A stretch of 64,000 bases of DNA, from assembly GCF_902779965.1 (NCBI RefSeq), contig NZ_CACZDK010000012.1, positions 1 to 64,000 of the forward strand. Reading direction: 5' to 3'. Below are positions 23,219 through 31,293 of the stretch, in pieces. The notes under the pieces were generated by a model that was given only the letters and a program-made list of their open reading frames with translations, had not been told where the DNA came from and did no database searches. Position 1 is the first letter of the stretch. The number at the start of each line of letters is the position of its first letter. The DNA is from Fibrobacter succinogenes (GTDB lineage: Bacteria > Fibrobacterota > Fibrobacteria > Fibrobacterales > Fibrobacteraceae). Made by a program: the position numbers and the translations under genes.

Positions 23219-25654
23219 ATGAAAGTTTCTTTGAATTGGCTTAGACGTCACGTTGACCTTCCGGAATCTGCGGAAGATGTCGCAAAGGCGCTCACCTCCA
23301 TCGGTCTCGAAGTTGAAGGCATGGAAGAACCGGGCAAGGTCTATGACAAGTTGCTCGTTGCAAAGGTTCTCACTTGCGATCCGCACCCGGATAGCGATCA
23401 CTTGCACATCACTACCGTGAACGACGGCACAAACACCATCCAGGTTGTTTGCGGAGCCCCGAACGTCGCTGCAGGCCAGACGGTTGTACTCGCCCCGATT
23501 GGCGCAGAACTCCCACTCCCCGATGGCACCAAGCTCAAGATGAAGAAATCCAAGATTCGCGGTGTCGAAAGCTTCGGCATGATTTGCGCCGAAGACGAAA
23601 TCGGACTTTCTGACGACCACGCGGGCATCATGGTTTTGGACGATTCCATCCCGGCAGGCACCCCGTTCGTAAGCCTCGGCATGTATGAAGTTTGCTACGA
23701 ATTGAACGTCACTCCGAACCGCCCGGATGCTCTTAGCCATCGCGGTGTCGCACGCGAACTTGCCGCCAAGTTCAACCGCCCGCTGAAGCCCCTCGCCTAC
23801 ACCCTCAACGAAGATTCCGAAGCAGCCAGCTCTGCTATTAGCCTCGAAGTCGTTCCGGGCTGCGGTTGCTCCCGCTATGTGGGCCGCGTCATCAAGGACG
23901 TGAAGGTCGAAAAGTCCCCGGCATGGCTCGCCAAGTTGCTCCACGCCGTTGGCATGAACAGCATCAACAACGTGGTCGATATCACGAACTTCATTTTGAT
24001 GGACGTGGGTCAGCCGCTCCACAGCTTTGACATGGACCAGCTCCACGGCAGCAAAATCAAGGTACGCCGCGCCGTGAAGGGCGAAAAGATCGAAACGATT
24101 GACCACACCGAACATGAACTCGTCGAAAACGACCTCGTGATTTGCGACGGTGACCGTCCCGCTTGCGTCGCTGGCGTGATGGGCGGTGTCGAATCCGAAA
24201 TCGTCGATGCCACCAAGAACGTGTTCCTTGAAAGCGCCTGGTTCAACCCGACCGTTATCCGCAAGCAGGCCAAGCGCCTCTGCATTTCTACAGACTCCAG
24301 CTACCGCTTCGAGCGCGAAATCGACTTTGCTACGCAGGACGAATACAGCAAGTACGCTTGCGCCATGATTCAGGAAGTCGCCGGTGGCCGCATCCTCAAG
24401 GGTTCCGTCGAATACACCGGCGAAGACCACAAGAAAGAAAACAACGTAGTCACACTCCGCATTGCCCGCGCCGAAAAGGTCATCGGCATGAAGCTCGAAG
24501 CAGCCCAGGTCGAAAAGTACCTCACGGGCATCGCGCTCGAAGTCGTGAAGAAGGACGCAGAATCCATCACCTTCAAGATTCCGAGCTTCCGCCCGGACCT
24601 AGAACGCGAAGTGGACCTCATCGAAGAAATTGCACGCCTCATCGGCTTTGACAACATTCCGTACAGCTTGCCGAAGTTCACGATGCAGCCGAACGAACTC
24701 CCGGCTATCGAAGTTTTGAACCGCAAGATCCGCAAGACGCTTTCTGCCATGGGCCTCCATGAATGCTTGAGCCTCCGCTTTACGAGCAAGGCCCGCACCG
24801 AAGCCCTCTTTGGCCCAGAAAGTGACGACCGTCGCAGCAAGCCGGCACTCCTTTTGAACCCGCTCAGCGAAGAACTCGGCGCTGTTCCAACATCGCTCCT
24901 CCCGAACTTGCTCAAGGCTGTTGCCGAAAACGAGAAGAACCGTCCGGGTTCTGTTCGTCTGTTCGAAGTAGCGAAGGGTCAGTTCAAGCGCGCCCGCAAG
25001 GACGAACGCGATCCGGGCTTTGACGAATCGAACCTCGTCGCCCTCACCATCGCCGGTAACTTTGACACCGATCCGCTGAACGACAAGCCGAAGCAGATTG
25101 ACTTTGCCGCCTTCAAGGGCTTTGTCCAGAGCTTCTTCAAGCGCCTCGGTCTCGTCGTGGAATTCCGCGCCGCCGCTAAGCCGGAACTCTTCCTCCACCC
25201 GGGCAAGCAGGCCGAAATTGTCTGCAACGGCACAGTGCTTGGCACGATGGGCGAACTCCACCCGAACTGCCTCAAAGCTAACGAAATCAGCTACGAGACT
25301 TACGTGATGGAAGCCGACATGGACAAGATGGAACATGAAAGCCACAAGAAGATCGTGTTCCAGCCGTTCAGCCGCCAGGTGCCTTCGACCCGCGACATCT
25401 CTATCGAAGTTGCCAAGTCGATGACTCACGAAGACGTGCTCGCCCGCATCAAGGCTCTCAACCCGAAGAACCTCGCGAAGATTACTCTCAAGAGCATCTA
25501 CGAAGGCGAAAAGATTGAAGCCGGCAAGAAGAACATGGTTTACAGCCTCACCTACCAGGCTATGGACCGCACGCTCACGGACGACGAAGTCAACAAGGCT
25601 CACAACAAACTTCGCGACAAGCTCGTCGCGAACGGCGACATCGTGCTCCGCTAG
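23219..25654 (+). CDS. pheT: Phenylalanyl-tRNA synthetase beta subunit
   Basis: An 811-aa subunit of phenylalanyl-tRNA synthetase, full length for the bacterial type. Domains in order: N-terminal MKVSLNWLRRHVDLP, a tRNA-binding (EMAP-like) domain about 40-150 (HPDSDHLHITTVNDG, VVCGAPNVAAGQ), the B3/B4 editing domain about 210-390 (NVTPNRPDALSHRGVARELA), B5 about 400-475, and a catalytic-like core. It ends with the C-terminal anticodon-binding FDX-ACB domain (FQPFSRQVPSTRDISIEV). Codon bias is strong, as for htpG. pheS is not adjacent upstream, where the TIGR02171 gene lies; in many bacteria pheS and pheT form an operon. Two hairpins follow, the second being the terminator. Confidence 0.97.
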   Translation: MKVSLNWLRRHVDLPESAEDVAKALTSIGLEVEGMEEPGKVYDKLLVAKVLTCDPHPDSDHLHITTVNDGTNTIQVVCGAPNVAAGQTVVLAPIGAELPLPDGTKLKMKKSKIRGVESFGMICAEDEIGLSDDHAGIMVLDDSIPAGTPFVSLGMYEVCYELNVTPNRPDALSHRGVARELAAKFNRPLKPLAYTLNEDSEAASSAISLEVVPGCGCSRYVGRVIKDVKVEKSPAWLAKLLHAVGMNSINNVVDITNFILMDVGQPLHSFDMDQLHGSKIKVRRAVKGEKIETIDHTEHELVENDLVICDGDRPACVAGVMGGVESEIVDATKNVFLESAWFNPTVIRKQAKRLCISTDSSYRFEREIDFATQDEYSKYACAMIQEVAGGRILKGSVEYTGEDHKKENNVVTLRIARAEKVIGMKLEAAQVEKYLTGIALEVVKKDAESITFKIPSFRPDLEREVDLIEEIARLIGFDNIPYSLPKFTMQPNELPAIEVLNRKIRKTLSAMGLHECLSLRFTSKARTEALFGPESDDRRSKPALLLNPLSEELGAVPTSLLPNLLKAVAENEKNRPGSVRLFEVAKGQFKRARKDERDPGFDESNLVALTIAGNFDTDPLNDKPKQIDFAAFKGFVQSFFKRLGLVVEFRAAAKPELFLHPGKQAEIVCNGTVLGTMGELHPNCLKANEISYETYVMEADMDKMEHESHKKIVFQPFSRQVPSTRDISIEVAKSMTHEDVLARIKALNPKNLAKITLKSIYEGEKIEAGKKNMVYSLTYQAMDRTLTDDEVNKAHNKLRDKLVANGDIVLR

Positions 25655-25697
25655 CCATATATCATCCCCGCAAATGGCGGGGATCTAGACCATTACA

Positions 25698-25734
25698 AAA
25701 AAGACCTGCGTTTCTAGCGCAGGTCTTTTTTTTT
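25698..25734 (+). terminator. Intrinsic terminator of pheT
   Basis: AAAGACCTGCG/CGCAGGTCTTT with a short loop, followed by eight or more T. A preceding ATCCCCGC/GCGGGGAT hairpin sits at 25664-25684. The A-run on the left lets it also serve the convergent lipoprotein gene. Confidence 0.9.
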
Positions 25735-25751
25735 GCAAATGTTTTCGTCAA

Positions 25752-26381
25752 TTACTGGGTAATCGGTGTATTGTCCAAAATCGTATCAACCGTTTTTTCA
25801 ATGATACTTTCCCAGTCGCTCAAGGAGACAACAAACGTATATCCCGAGTTCGATTCGTAATCACCATAGCCAACTCTACGGCCGCTACTTACATCATAAA
25901 AGGCGTAAATACCCTTTGCTGTAAAGTAATTTTGCGGACAAGAATAAGTAGTCATTCCATTAGAGCAAGTCCCCATTTTTGTCGTTCTGCCAATCCAAAT
26001 ATCATCCAAAACAAGATAGACGTCCGCAGACGGGTCCATCTCCGTTACTCTCGGAACTTTAATATTCTCTTCATTCACAGGTGCTGGTTCAATCTTAACA
26101 TAATCCCTGGAGATTTTTTGTACAGCGTAGCGAATACCACTCGACTGAGAAAGCAAGTTATATTCCAATTGAGCCCTGTACCAATCCGAGAAATTGTTAA
26201 CATAATCCGGCAAATCGTCCTGTAAATCATCCAAATTTGCGACAAGCGGTTCTGTGAACACAACTTTCACCTTAGACGGTTTTTTAGTCCAAGAATCATC
26301 AATCACAGCACGCTTTGCAGCACACCCCACCAGGAATACACTTGCAAACGCCATAGTCAAAATAAACTTTAATTTTTTCAT
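25752..26381 (-). CDS. Predicted lipoprotein of unknown function
   Basis: A 209-aa protein with a signal peptide and clear lipobox LVGC (Cys20). The mature part begins AAKRAVIDDSWTKKPSKVKV and contains the motif VFTEPLVANLDDL, an Asp-rich middle, and LVLDDIWIGRTT, which reads as a beta strand followed by a turn. Two cysteines (CSNGMTTYSC) could form a disulphide. The C-terminal block SDWESIIEKTVDTILDN is helical. AAAGGAG precedes the ATG. I do not recognise a named family; the pattern is that of an envelope lipoprotein with one compact alpha/beta domain. It is convergent with pheT. Confidence 0.7.
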   Translation of the reverse strand: MKKLKFILTMAFASVFLVGCAAKRAVIDDSWTKKPSKVKVVFTEPLVANLDDLQDDLPDYVNNFSDWYRAQLEYNLLSQSSGIRYAVQKISRDYVKIEPAPVNEENIKVPRVTEMDPSADVYLVLDDIWIGRTTKMGTCSNGMTTYSCPQNYFTAKGIYAFYDVSSGRRVGYGDYESNSGYTFVVSLSDWESIIEKTVDTILDNTPITQ

Positions 26382-26566
26382 TCGAACTCCTTTTTTATAA
26401 TATTTGGAATATAAGTATAGTAAAACAACCTTGTATTAAGGTTGTTCATCAATTAAATGATGCAAAATATTTTAAGACATTCATTCAGTCTTCTGAGCCC
26501 ATCAAAATCGATGGATTATGGAACCTGCTGGAATTGAATCCATTACACATGCCCCCAAGCCTAGGC

Positions 26567-26950
26567 TTAATTCAGTCCAAGCTGCTCACGTAGATTCTTG
26601 ATAAATTCATATTCTTCGGGCGACATATTGCTCTTGTTGTCGTCTTCGCGAGATGCGTTCGCAATACGGACCATGCAGTTCGTCACCTGGATTTTAAAAT
26701 CGTTTGAAGCCGACCGGAGCGCTTTGACGCAAGCCTTAGTGCGGTCACTTGCCGACTTGTAACCTGCATAAAGGTTGTTGAATTCGTCCCAACTGGCGTT
26801 CGGAGTCACTTCGTCATGAATTTTGTCAAGTTCAGCACTTTCCGCTTCCGTTGCCGAAGTAGCCCCCGGCAAAAGCTGTTCATTCTCGTGGTTATGCGAA
26901 AGGCAGGCCGTCTGCCAGCACAAAATCAAAAGCGCCATATCAAAATTCAT
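26567..26950 (-). CDS. Small protein of unknown function
   Basis: A 127-aa reading frame. The start at 26950 has AGAGG about 7 nt upstream; an alternative ATG 24 nt upstream is also possible. Residues 4-15 are hydrophobic (DMALLILCWQTAC), suggestive of a short signal or lipoprotein sequence, though a positive charge is absent and the lipobox is poor. The rest is charged and helical, with two or three cysteines (TKACVKALRSAS, VTNCMVRIA) and an acidic C-terminal half. Codon use resembles neighbouring genes, which supports it being real. No family recognised. Confidence 0.55.
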   Translation of the reverse strand: MNFDMALLILCWQTACLSHNHENEQLLPGATSATEAESAELDKIHDEVTPNASWDEFNNLYAGYKSASDRTKACVKALRSASNDFKIQVTNCMVRIANASREDDNKSNMSPEEYEFIKNLREQLGLN

Positions 26951-27033
26951 AAGAACCTCTGTTTGCATAGTCATCCGCTTAAAAAGCGATATGACAAATT
27001 TTAAATATTTACGTTTTAAAAATACGAAAAAAG

Positions 27034-27061
27034 TGATTAGTAAACAGTGGTTAGTAAACAG
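27034..27061. repeat. Heptamer array (TGATTAG/TAAACAG/TGGTTAG)
   Basis: Four contiguous 7-bp units on the plus strand: TGATTAG, TAAACAG, TGGTTAG, TAAACAG. Confidence 0.7.
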
Positions 27062-27211
27062 GAATTGTAAAAGAGAACGTTCTTATTGCCATTCAACCAC
27101 AATTCCCTCACTGGATTCCCTCCCAAATGCAGATACGAGAAATTATGGATAGGGCAAGCCCCAACCTCTTAGGCTCGGTTTAAAGAATATACAAGCGTAA
27201 TCAGAATTGTA

Positions 27212-27242
27212 TGGATCCCCTTCGCTCCGCTTCGAGGATGAC
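27212..27242. repeat. GTCATCC...GGATCC repeat, reverse copy
   Basis: TGGATCCCCTTCGCTCCGCT followed by TCGAGGATGAC is the family in reverse orientation, ending GATGAC. Confidence 0.65.
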
Positions 27243-27296
27243 AAGGTCGAGCATGACTGCTCCAGGACGACGATCCCAAGATGACAAAAAAGCAAC

Positions 27297-27381
27297 CACA
27301 TCCTACTTCTAACATCCTACTGTCTACCGCCCACTTGCACCCCAAAAAACCTAACCACCAACCACCAACCACTAACCACTT
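27297..27381. repeat. Two heptamer arrays before dnaX
   Basis: On the minus strand the first (27297-27336) reads TGGGCGG, TAGACAG, TAGGATG, TTAGAAG, TAGGATG. The second (27350-27381) reads TGGTTAG, TGGTTAG, TGGTTGG, TGGTTGG, TTAGG. Confidence 0.7.
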
Positions 27382-27396
27382 TACTATACTTTAGTC

Positions 27397-29124
27397 ATGG
27401 CATACATCGCAATGGCGCGTAAGTGGCGCCCGCAATCATTCAGCGATATGGTCGGTCAGGAACATATCGCAAAGACTCTCGAGAACGCCATTCAGGGCGG
27501 TCGTCTCCATCATGCATTCCTTTTTACCGGCACCCGTGGTGTGGGCAAGACGACTAGCGCCCGCATCCTCGCCCGCACGCTCAACTGCAAGGGCTCAGAC
27601 CCGCTACACCCGTGTGGCGAGTGCGACAGCTGCAAGGATATCGCCGGCGGAAACCCGATGGACGTCTATGAAATAGATGCGGCCTCCAACACCAGCGTCG
27701 ATAACATCCGCGATGTGATTGACCGCGTGCAGTACCCGCCCGTCATCGGCAAGTACAAGATTTTCATCATCGACGAAGTCCACATGCTCTCGACAGGCGC
27801 CTTCAACGCTCTCCTCAAGACGCTCGAAGAACCGCCCGCCCACGTGATTTTCATTTTTGCAACGACCGAAGTCAACAAGGTTCCGCAGACGATTTTGAGC
27901 CGTGTCCAGCGCTTTGACTTCAAGCGCCTGACCGTTGACCAAATCCGCAGCCGCCTCCGCTATATTTGCGAACAGGAAGGCATCAAGGCTACCGACGAAG
28001 CTCTCGACATCTTTGCCGAAAAGGCCGACGGTTCCATGCGTGACGGCCTCACCTACTTTGACCAGGCCTACGCCTTTACCGGAAACGAGATGACCGCGGA
28101 GTCCGTCCGCTCCGTCCTCGGCATTCCGCCTGTTGAACTTTTCTTCTCGCTCATCCAGTCCATCGAGAACCACGACATCAAGGGTTGCTTCCGCATGGTG
28201 GATGACGCCGTGAAAATCGGTATCGAGTTCATCCCGCTGCTCGACGGCTTTGGCAAGTTCCTCCGCAACTTGCTCTACGCCCGCCTCGATGCATTCACTC
28301 CGGACGCTCTCAACATCACCGAAGAACTTTACACCAAGTACAAGAGTTGCGCCCAAGGCCTTACGAACGGCGACATTCTCCGCATAAGCAAGATGCTCAT
28401 CGACTTGCAGGGCACGCTCCGCTACAGCACGAACCCGCGCCTCCTCGTCGAGACGACGTTCGCCCGAATGGCTTGGCTCGACCGACTAGTCGATTTGCGA
28501 AAAGCTCTTGCAGCGATTAACGATCCTAAAAGCGCCGAAAACGACGCGGTAAAAAAAAAAGTAACTGAAGTCAGCGCCATGATAGACGCCCAGGAAGAAG
28601 TCCAGGCGTCTTACGACGATCCGTTTGCAGGCTACGAACAGAGCAGCGTGCAAGCGTTCTCGCGCTACGAGATTTCAGCCGCTTGGCCATCCATCCTTTC
28701 GGGAATTGCAAACGACGGAGACTACGTTTTCTCTGCGGCTATAGCAAACACGACTCTCGAAACGGGCGACCCCGAAATGACCCCGTTCCCAATTGCGCTG
28801 ACTTACGCAGGCACCACCGAAAATTCGGACAACTGGGGCTACCGCCAGATGATGGAACACGAGGACTATGTCGAACGCGTCACACGCATTTTGGAAGACC
28901 GCCTGCAAACAAAAATTGCACTTTCCATCCGAACCCGCGCCTTCACCGAAAGCGAACTGGCCGAACAACGCGCCGCCAAGATGAGCCCTTACGAACTCGA
29001 CCTAGAAAAGGAACCGGGACTTGCAAGGCTCAAGCAGATGTTTGCCGCAGAACTTGTGTTCTCCAAAAAACTGAAACGCGCTACCATGGTCGCGCAAACA
29101 GACGACGAAGACTGCGATGCGTAA
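27397..29124 (+). CDS. dnaX: DNA polymerase III gamma/tau subunit
   Basis: A 575-aa clamp-loader ATPase. Walker A is TGTRGVGKTTSA near residue 47, followed by the zinc module with cysteines in CNCKG...CGECDSC (about 66-80). Walker B/DExH is FIIDEVHML near 126, and sensor 1 and the arginine finger lie in FIFATTEVNKVPQTILSRVQ. Domain III ends near residue 370. A run of ten A (28551-28560) encodes the end of Val385 and Lys386-388. A -1 shift there gives Ser, Asn, stop, and a +1 shift gives Lys, stop, so slippage would produce a gamma-like protein of about 388-390 aa and full translation a 575-aa tau. ybaB follows 280 nt downstream. Confidence 0.95.
   Translation: MAYIAMARKWRPQSFSDMVGQEHIAKTLENAIQGGRLHHAFLFTGTRGVGKTTSARILARTLNCKGSDPLHPCGECDSCKDIAGGNPMDVYEIDAASNTSVDNIRDVIDRVQYPPVIGKYKIFIIDEVHMLSTGAFNALLKTLEEPPAHVIFIFATTEVNKVPQTILSRVQRFDFKRLTVDQIRSRLRYICEQEGIKATDEALDIFAEKADGSMRDGLTYFDQAYAFTGNEMTAESVRSVLGIPPVELFFSLIQSIENHDIKGCFRMVDDAVKIGIEFIPLLDGFGKFLRNLLYARLDAFTPDALNITEELYTKYKSCAQGLTNGDILRISKMLIDLQGTLRYSTNPRLLVETTFARMAWLDRLVDLRKALAAINDPKSAENDAVKKKVTEVSAMIDAQEEVQASYDDPFAGYEQSSVQAFSRYEISAAWPSILSGIANDGDYVFSAAIANTTLETGDPEMTPFPIALTYAGTTENSDNWGYRQMMEHEDYVERVTRILEDRLQTKIALSIRTRAFTESELAEQRAAKMSPYELDLEKEPGLARLKQMFAAELVFSKKLKRATMVAQTDDEDCDA
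28549..28568 (+). promoter_or_regulatory. A10 slippage site in dnaX
   Basis: GTAAAAAAAAAAGTAACTGA: ten A residues followed by GTAACTGA. TAA (28562-28564) and TGA (28566-28568) are the stops in the other two forward frames. Confidence 0.7.
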
Positions 29125-29168
29125 ATTTCATGGACCCTATCGTGAAGCTCCTGGGTGACAATTAAAAC

Positions 29169-29208
29169 GTCATCCTGGAACGAAACGTAGTGTGGTGATA
29201 GGATCCAT
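29169..29208. repeat. GTCATCC...GGATCC repeat
   Basis: GTCATCCTGGAACGAAACGT then AGTGTGGTGATAGGATCCAT. Plus orientation. Confidence 0.65.
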
Positions 29209-29266
29209 AAAAATAAAAATTCTATAATTACGAATGGAAAATGACTTTAATGCCCCCCACTTTAAT

Positions 29267-29339
29267 GTCATTCCCGACTTGTTCGGGAATCTCCCGAGAC
29301 TTCACTAGAAGGAGATGCCCGCTCGTAGGCGGGCATGAC
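29267..29339. repeat. 73-bp palindromic element with GTCAT/ATGAC ends
   Basis: GTCATTCCCGACTTGTTCGG begins it and GGCGGGCATGAC ends it. Internal hairpins TTCCCGA/TCGGGAA and GCCCGCTC/GGCGGGC are present. The short inverted ends suggest a non-autonomous mobile or structured repeat. Confidence 0.6.
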
Positions 29340-29404
29340 AACAGCGGTAAAGCAATAAAGCATAAAAACAACTTTTAATACACTCAAAAAGCGAGGATAC
29401 ATTC

Positions 29405-29713
29405 ATGGACATGAGCAAAATGCTTAAAGACCTTCAGAAAATGCAAAGCAAGATGCTGAAAGCTCAAAACGATCTCAAGGCACAGAGCTTTGACGCTGAA
29501 GCCGGTGGCGGAATGGTGAAGGTTGCCATGAACGGAAAGGGCGTGCTCACGATGGTTAAAATCAACCCCGATGCAGTCGACAAAGACGATGTCGAAGCAC
29601 TCGAAGACCTCATCATGGCAGCAGTCAATTCCGCAGTCAAAAAGAAAGATGACGCCACCCAGTCTAGCATTTCCGACATCACTGGCGGCATGAAAATTCC
29701 CGGTTTGATGTAA
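29405..29713 (+). CDS. ybaB: YbaB/EbfC nucleoid-associated protein
   Basis: A 102-aa DNA-binding protein of the YbaB/EbfC family, normal length. Signatures are MSKMLKDLQKMQSKMLKAQ at the N-terminus, VKVAMNGKGVLTMVKI in the middle, and DITGGMKIPGLM at the end. The family binds DNA as a dimer and is usually encoded between dnaX and recR. Here dnaX precedes it but recR does not follow; an RND efflux operon does. A terminator lies 75 nt downstream. Confidence 0.95.
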   Translation: MDMSKMLKDLQKMQSKMLKAQNDLKAQSFDAEAGGGMVKVAMNGKGVLTMVKINPDAVDKDDVEALEDLIMAAVNSAVKKKDDATQSSISDITGGMKIPGLM

Positions 29714-29787
29714 TTTTCGTCAAATTTTGCAAAAATTCGCAAATTCGGGTGCACTTCATCCCCGATATTTGCGCTTCATCAAAAACA

Positions 29788-29824
29788 GAAAAAAGCACCC
29801 TTATGAAAAGGGTGCTTTTTTTTT
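29788..29824 (+). terminator. Intrinsic terminator of ybaB
   Basis: AAAAGCACCC/GGGTGCTTTT (loop TTATGAAAA-like) followed by a long T-run. Confidence 0.9.
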
Positions 29825-29857
29825 ACATTTGGCTAGCTTAATATATTAGGAGAACGA

Positions 29858-31273
29858 ATGTCAAGGAAATTTTTAGTCCTTTCTGCCCTCGCTTTAGGGC
29901 TGATGGTACCAGCCTCGGCAAAAACCTACACCAGAGATGAGGCGGTTCAAATCGCTATTGAAAACTCGCCTGATGTTAAATCGGCCGAAGAAGATCTCAT
30001 TAGAGCATCTTCCCAAGTAGAAGCTGGCTACGGCAATGCTTACCCCTCTATTGACTTCAATGCAACCGTGACTCGCATTTTCGGACTTGACGATGTCAAG
30101 GGTGGTACGCCAATAACAAACACAGCGTCAGACATGTATGGCGCTAAAGATGACGATGGAAACCCCAAAGCAAACCTTTTTGACAAAAGTGTTCTGGCCC
30201 CAGCAATCGACAAAATGATAGGCATGGCAAGTGCTCAAGGTTACCGCTGGCAATCTAGCGTAGGCCTTACCGTGACCCAGGTGCTTTATGCAGCAGGCAA
30301 GGTCGGTACAGCAATCGATATCGCGAAGGCCTACAAGCTAAAACAAGAAATAGCTCTCGAAAATGTTAAGACCTCGGTTCGTTTCAACATTGAAAAATCT
30401 TTTGACAACTGCATCATCATTGATTCTTCTATTGCTATTCTAGAAGCAACCATCAAGCTGACCGAACAGAATCTTGAATTTCTCAAGCAAAGTTACGAAA
30501 GCGGCCTTGCCTCAGAACTGGATTTACTCCGTCTCCAGCTGTCTCTTGACACCTACAAATCAAACTTACAAACAACCAAGAACAATTATCTCGTTGCCAA
30601 GAACGCACTCCTCATCGCCATGGGGCTTGAATGGGATCCAGACATTCAATTGCAAGGCGAACTCCGCACCCCGGATTCGAACCTTCCCTATCCTGACACT
30701 GTAATGGCAAATGTTCTGCAACGCCGCAAAGAAATTGCCATGCTCAATGCCGCCGAGACCATTCTCGAAAAGAATATCGATATCGAAAAAGGCGGATACA
30801 AACCAACAATCGCTTTGGTGGGCGGTATTAAATACGCCAATAACCAAAACAAGATTACCGAATGGGACGCTCCTAAGTGGGACAAGCTCAACAAGTATGT
30901 GGCCTTGAACGTTTCCATGAACTTGTTCAATGGTATGCAAACCAAGGAAGCTGTAGTCCAAGCAAAATCAAATCTCCGCAGCACACAAATTCAAAAGGAA
31001 ACGCTCGAAAAAGCAATCCGCTTAGAAATTGAAACTGACGCGATAGCTCTTGCTACAGCAGAAGAACAACTTGTCATTCTAAAGAACAACATCGATTTGG
31101 CTGCACGTATTTACGATATGACGGAAGCAGCCTACAAAAACGGAAGTGAAACTCAGTTGAACCTGATTGCGGCAGGATTATCGCTTCATCAAGCCAAACT
31201 GGAATACATCAAAGGTGTACAAAACTGGAACAACGCCTATAACGCAATGCTCACGGTCACCGGAGAATACTAA
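29858..31273 (+). CDS. TolC-family outer-membrane efflux protein
   Basis: A 471-aa exported protein, first gene of an RND efflux operon. Signal peptide residues 1-21 end VPASA. Two repeats of the OEP/TolC fold are visible, with long amphipathic helices (SAEEDLIRASSQVEAGYG, TEQNLEFLKQSYESGLASEL) and the family motif YESGLASELDLLRLQL. The C-terminal repeat shows TEAAYKNGSETQLNLIAAG. It forms the trimeric outer-membrane tunnel through which the adaptor and pump expel substrates. AGGAG lies 6 nt before the ATG. The next gene starts 20 nt downstream. Confidence 0.92.
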   Translation: MSRKFLVLSALALGLMVPASAKTYTRDEAVQIAIENSPDVKSAEEDLIRASSQVEAGYGNAYPSIDFNATVTRIFGLDDVKGGTPITNTASDMYGAKDDDGNPKANLFDKSVLAPAIDKMIGMASAQGYRWQSSVGLTVTQVLYAAGKVGTAIDIAKAYKLKQEIALENVKTSVRFNIEKSFDNCIIIDSSIAILEATIKLTEQNLEFLKQSYESGLASELDLLRLQLSLDTYKSNLQTTKNNYLVAKNALLIAMGLEWDPDIQLQGELRTPDSNLPYPDTVMANVLQRRKEIAMLNAAETILEKNIDIEKGGYKPTIALVGGIKYANNQNKITEWDAPKWDKLNKYVALNVSMNLFNGMQTKEAVVQAKSNLRSTQIQKETLEKAIRLEIETDAIALATAEEQLVILKNNIDLAARIYDMTEAAYKNGSETQLNLIAAGLSLHQAKLEYIKGVQNWNNAYNAMLTVTGEY

Positions 31274-31293
31274 GATTTAAGAGGAAGACAATT

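Larger units (their letters stand above)
26951..27396. other. 446-bp gene-free region packed with repeats
   Basis: This gap upstream of dnaX holds no convincing gene. It contains heptamer arrays at 27034-27061, 27297-27336 and 27350-27381, a reverse copy of the GGATCC repeat at 27212-27242, and a segment after the first array (AGTAAACAGGAAT, TAAAAG, AACG, CTTATT, about 27054-27095) that recurs near 49216-49250. The last array ends about 16 nt before the dnaX ATG, so the dnaX promoter and leader must lie within or across the repeats. No ribosome site is seen at dnaX. Confidence 0.6.
29125..29404. other. 280-bp dnaX-ybaB gap with two palindromic repeats
   Basis: It contains a GTCATCC...GGATCC repeat (29169-29208) and a larger GTCAT...ATGAC element (29267-29339). 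The ybaB leader follows, with GCGAGG about 10 nt before its ATG. No gene is visible. Confidence 0.6.

Noticed and set aside
23204-24430. Long minus-strand open frame opposite pheT
   Set aside because: It is antisense to a clear, strongly biased gene, and the peptide is low in complexity with no domain. Codon bias of pheT explains it.
26515-26565. Possible tRNA or tmRNA 3' fragment on the minus strand
   Set aside because: GGATTCAATTCC looks like a T-arm and TTCCA like an acceptor end, but the loop lacks a proper seven-base form and no acceptor, D or anticodon arm fits around it.
27034-27381. CRISPR array
   Set aside because: Repeat period is 7 bp with drift and no spacers or cas genes. It fits heptamer repeats, not CRISPR.
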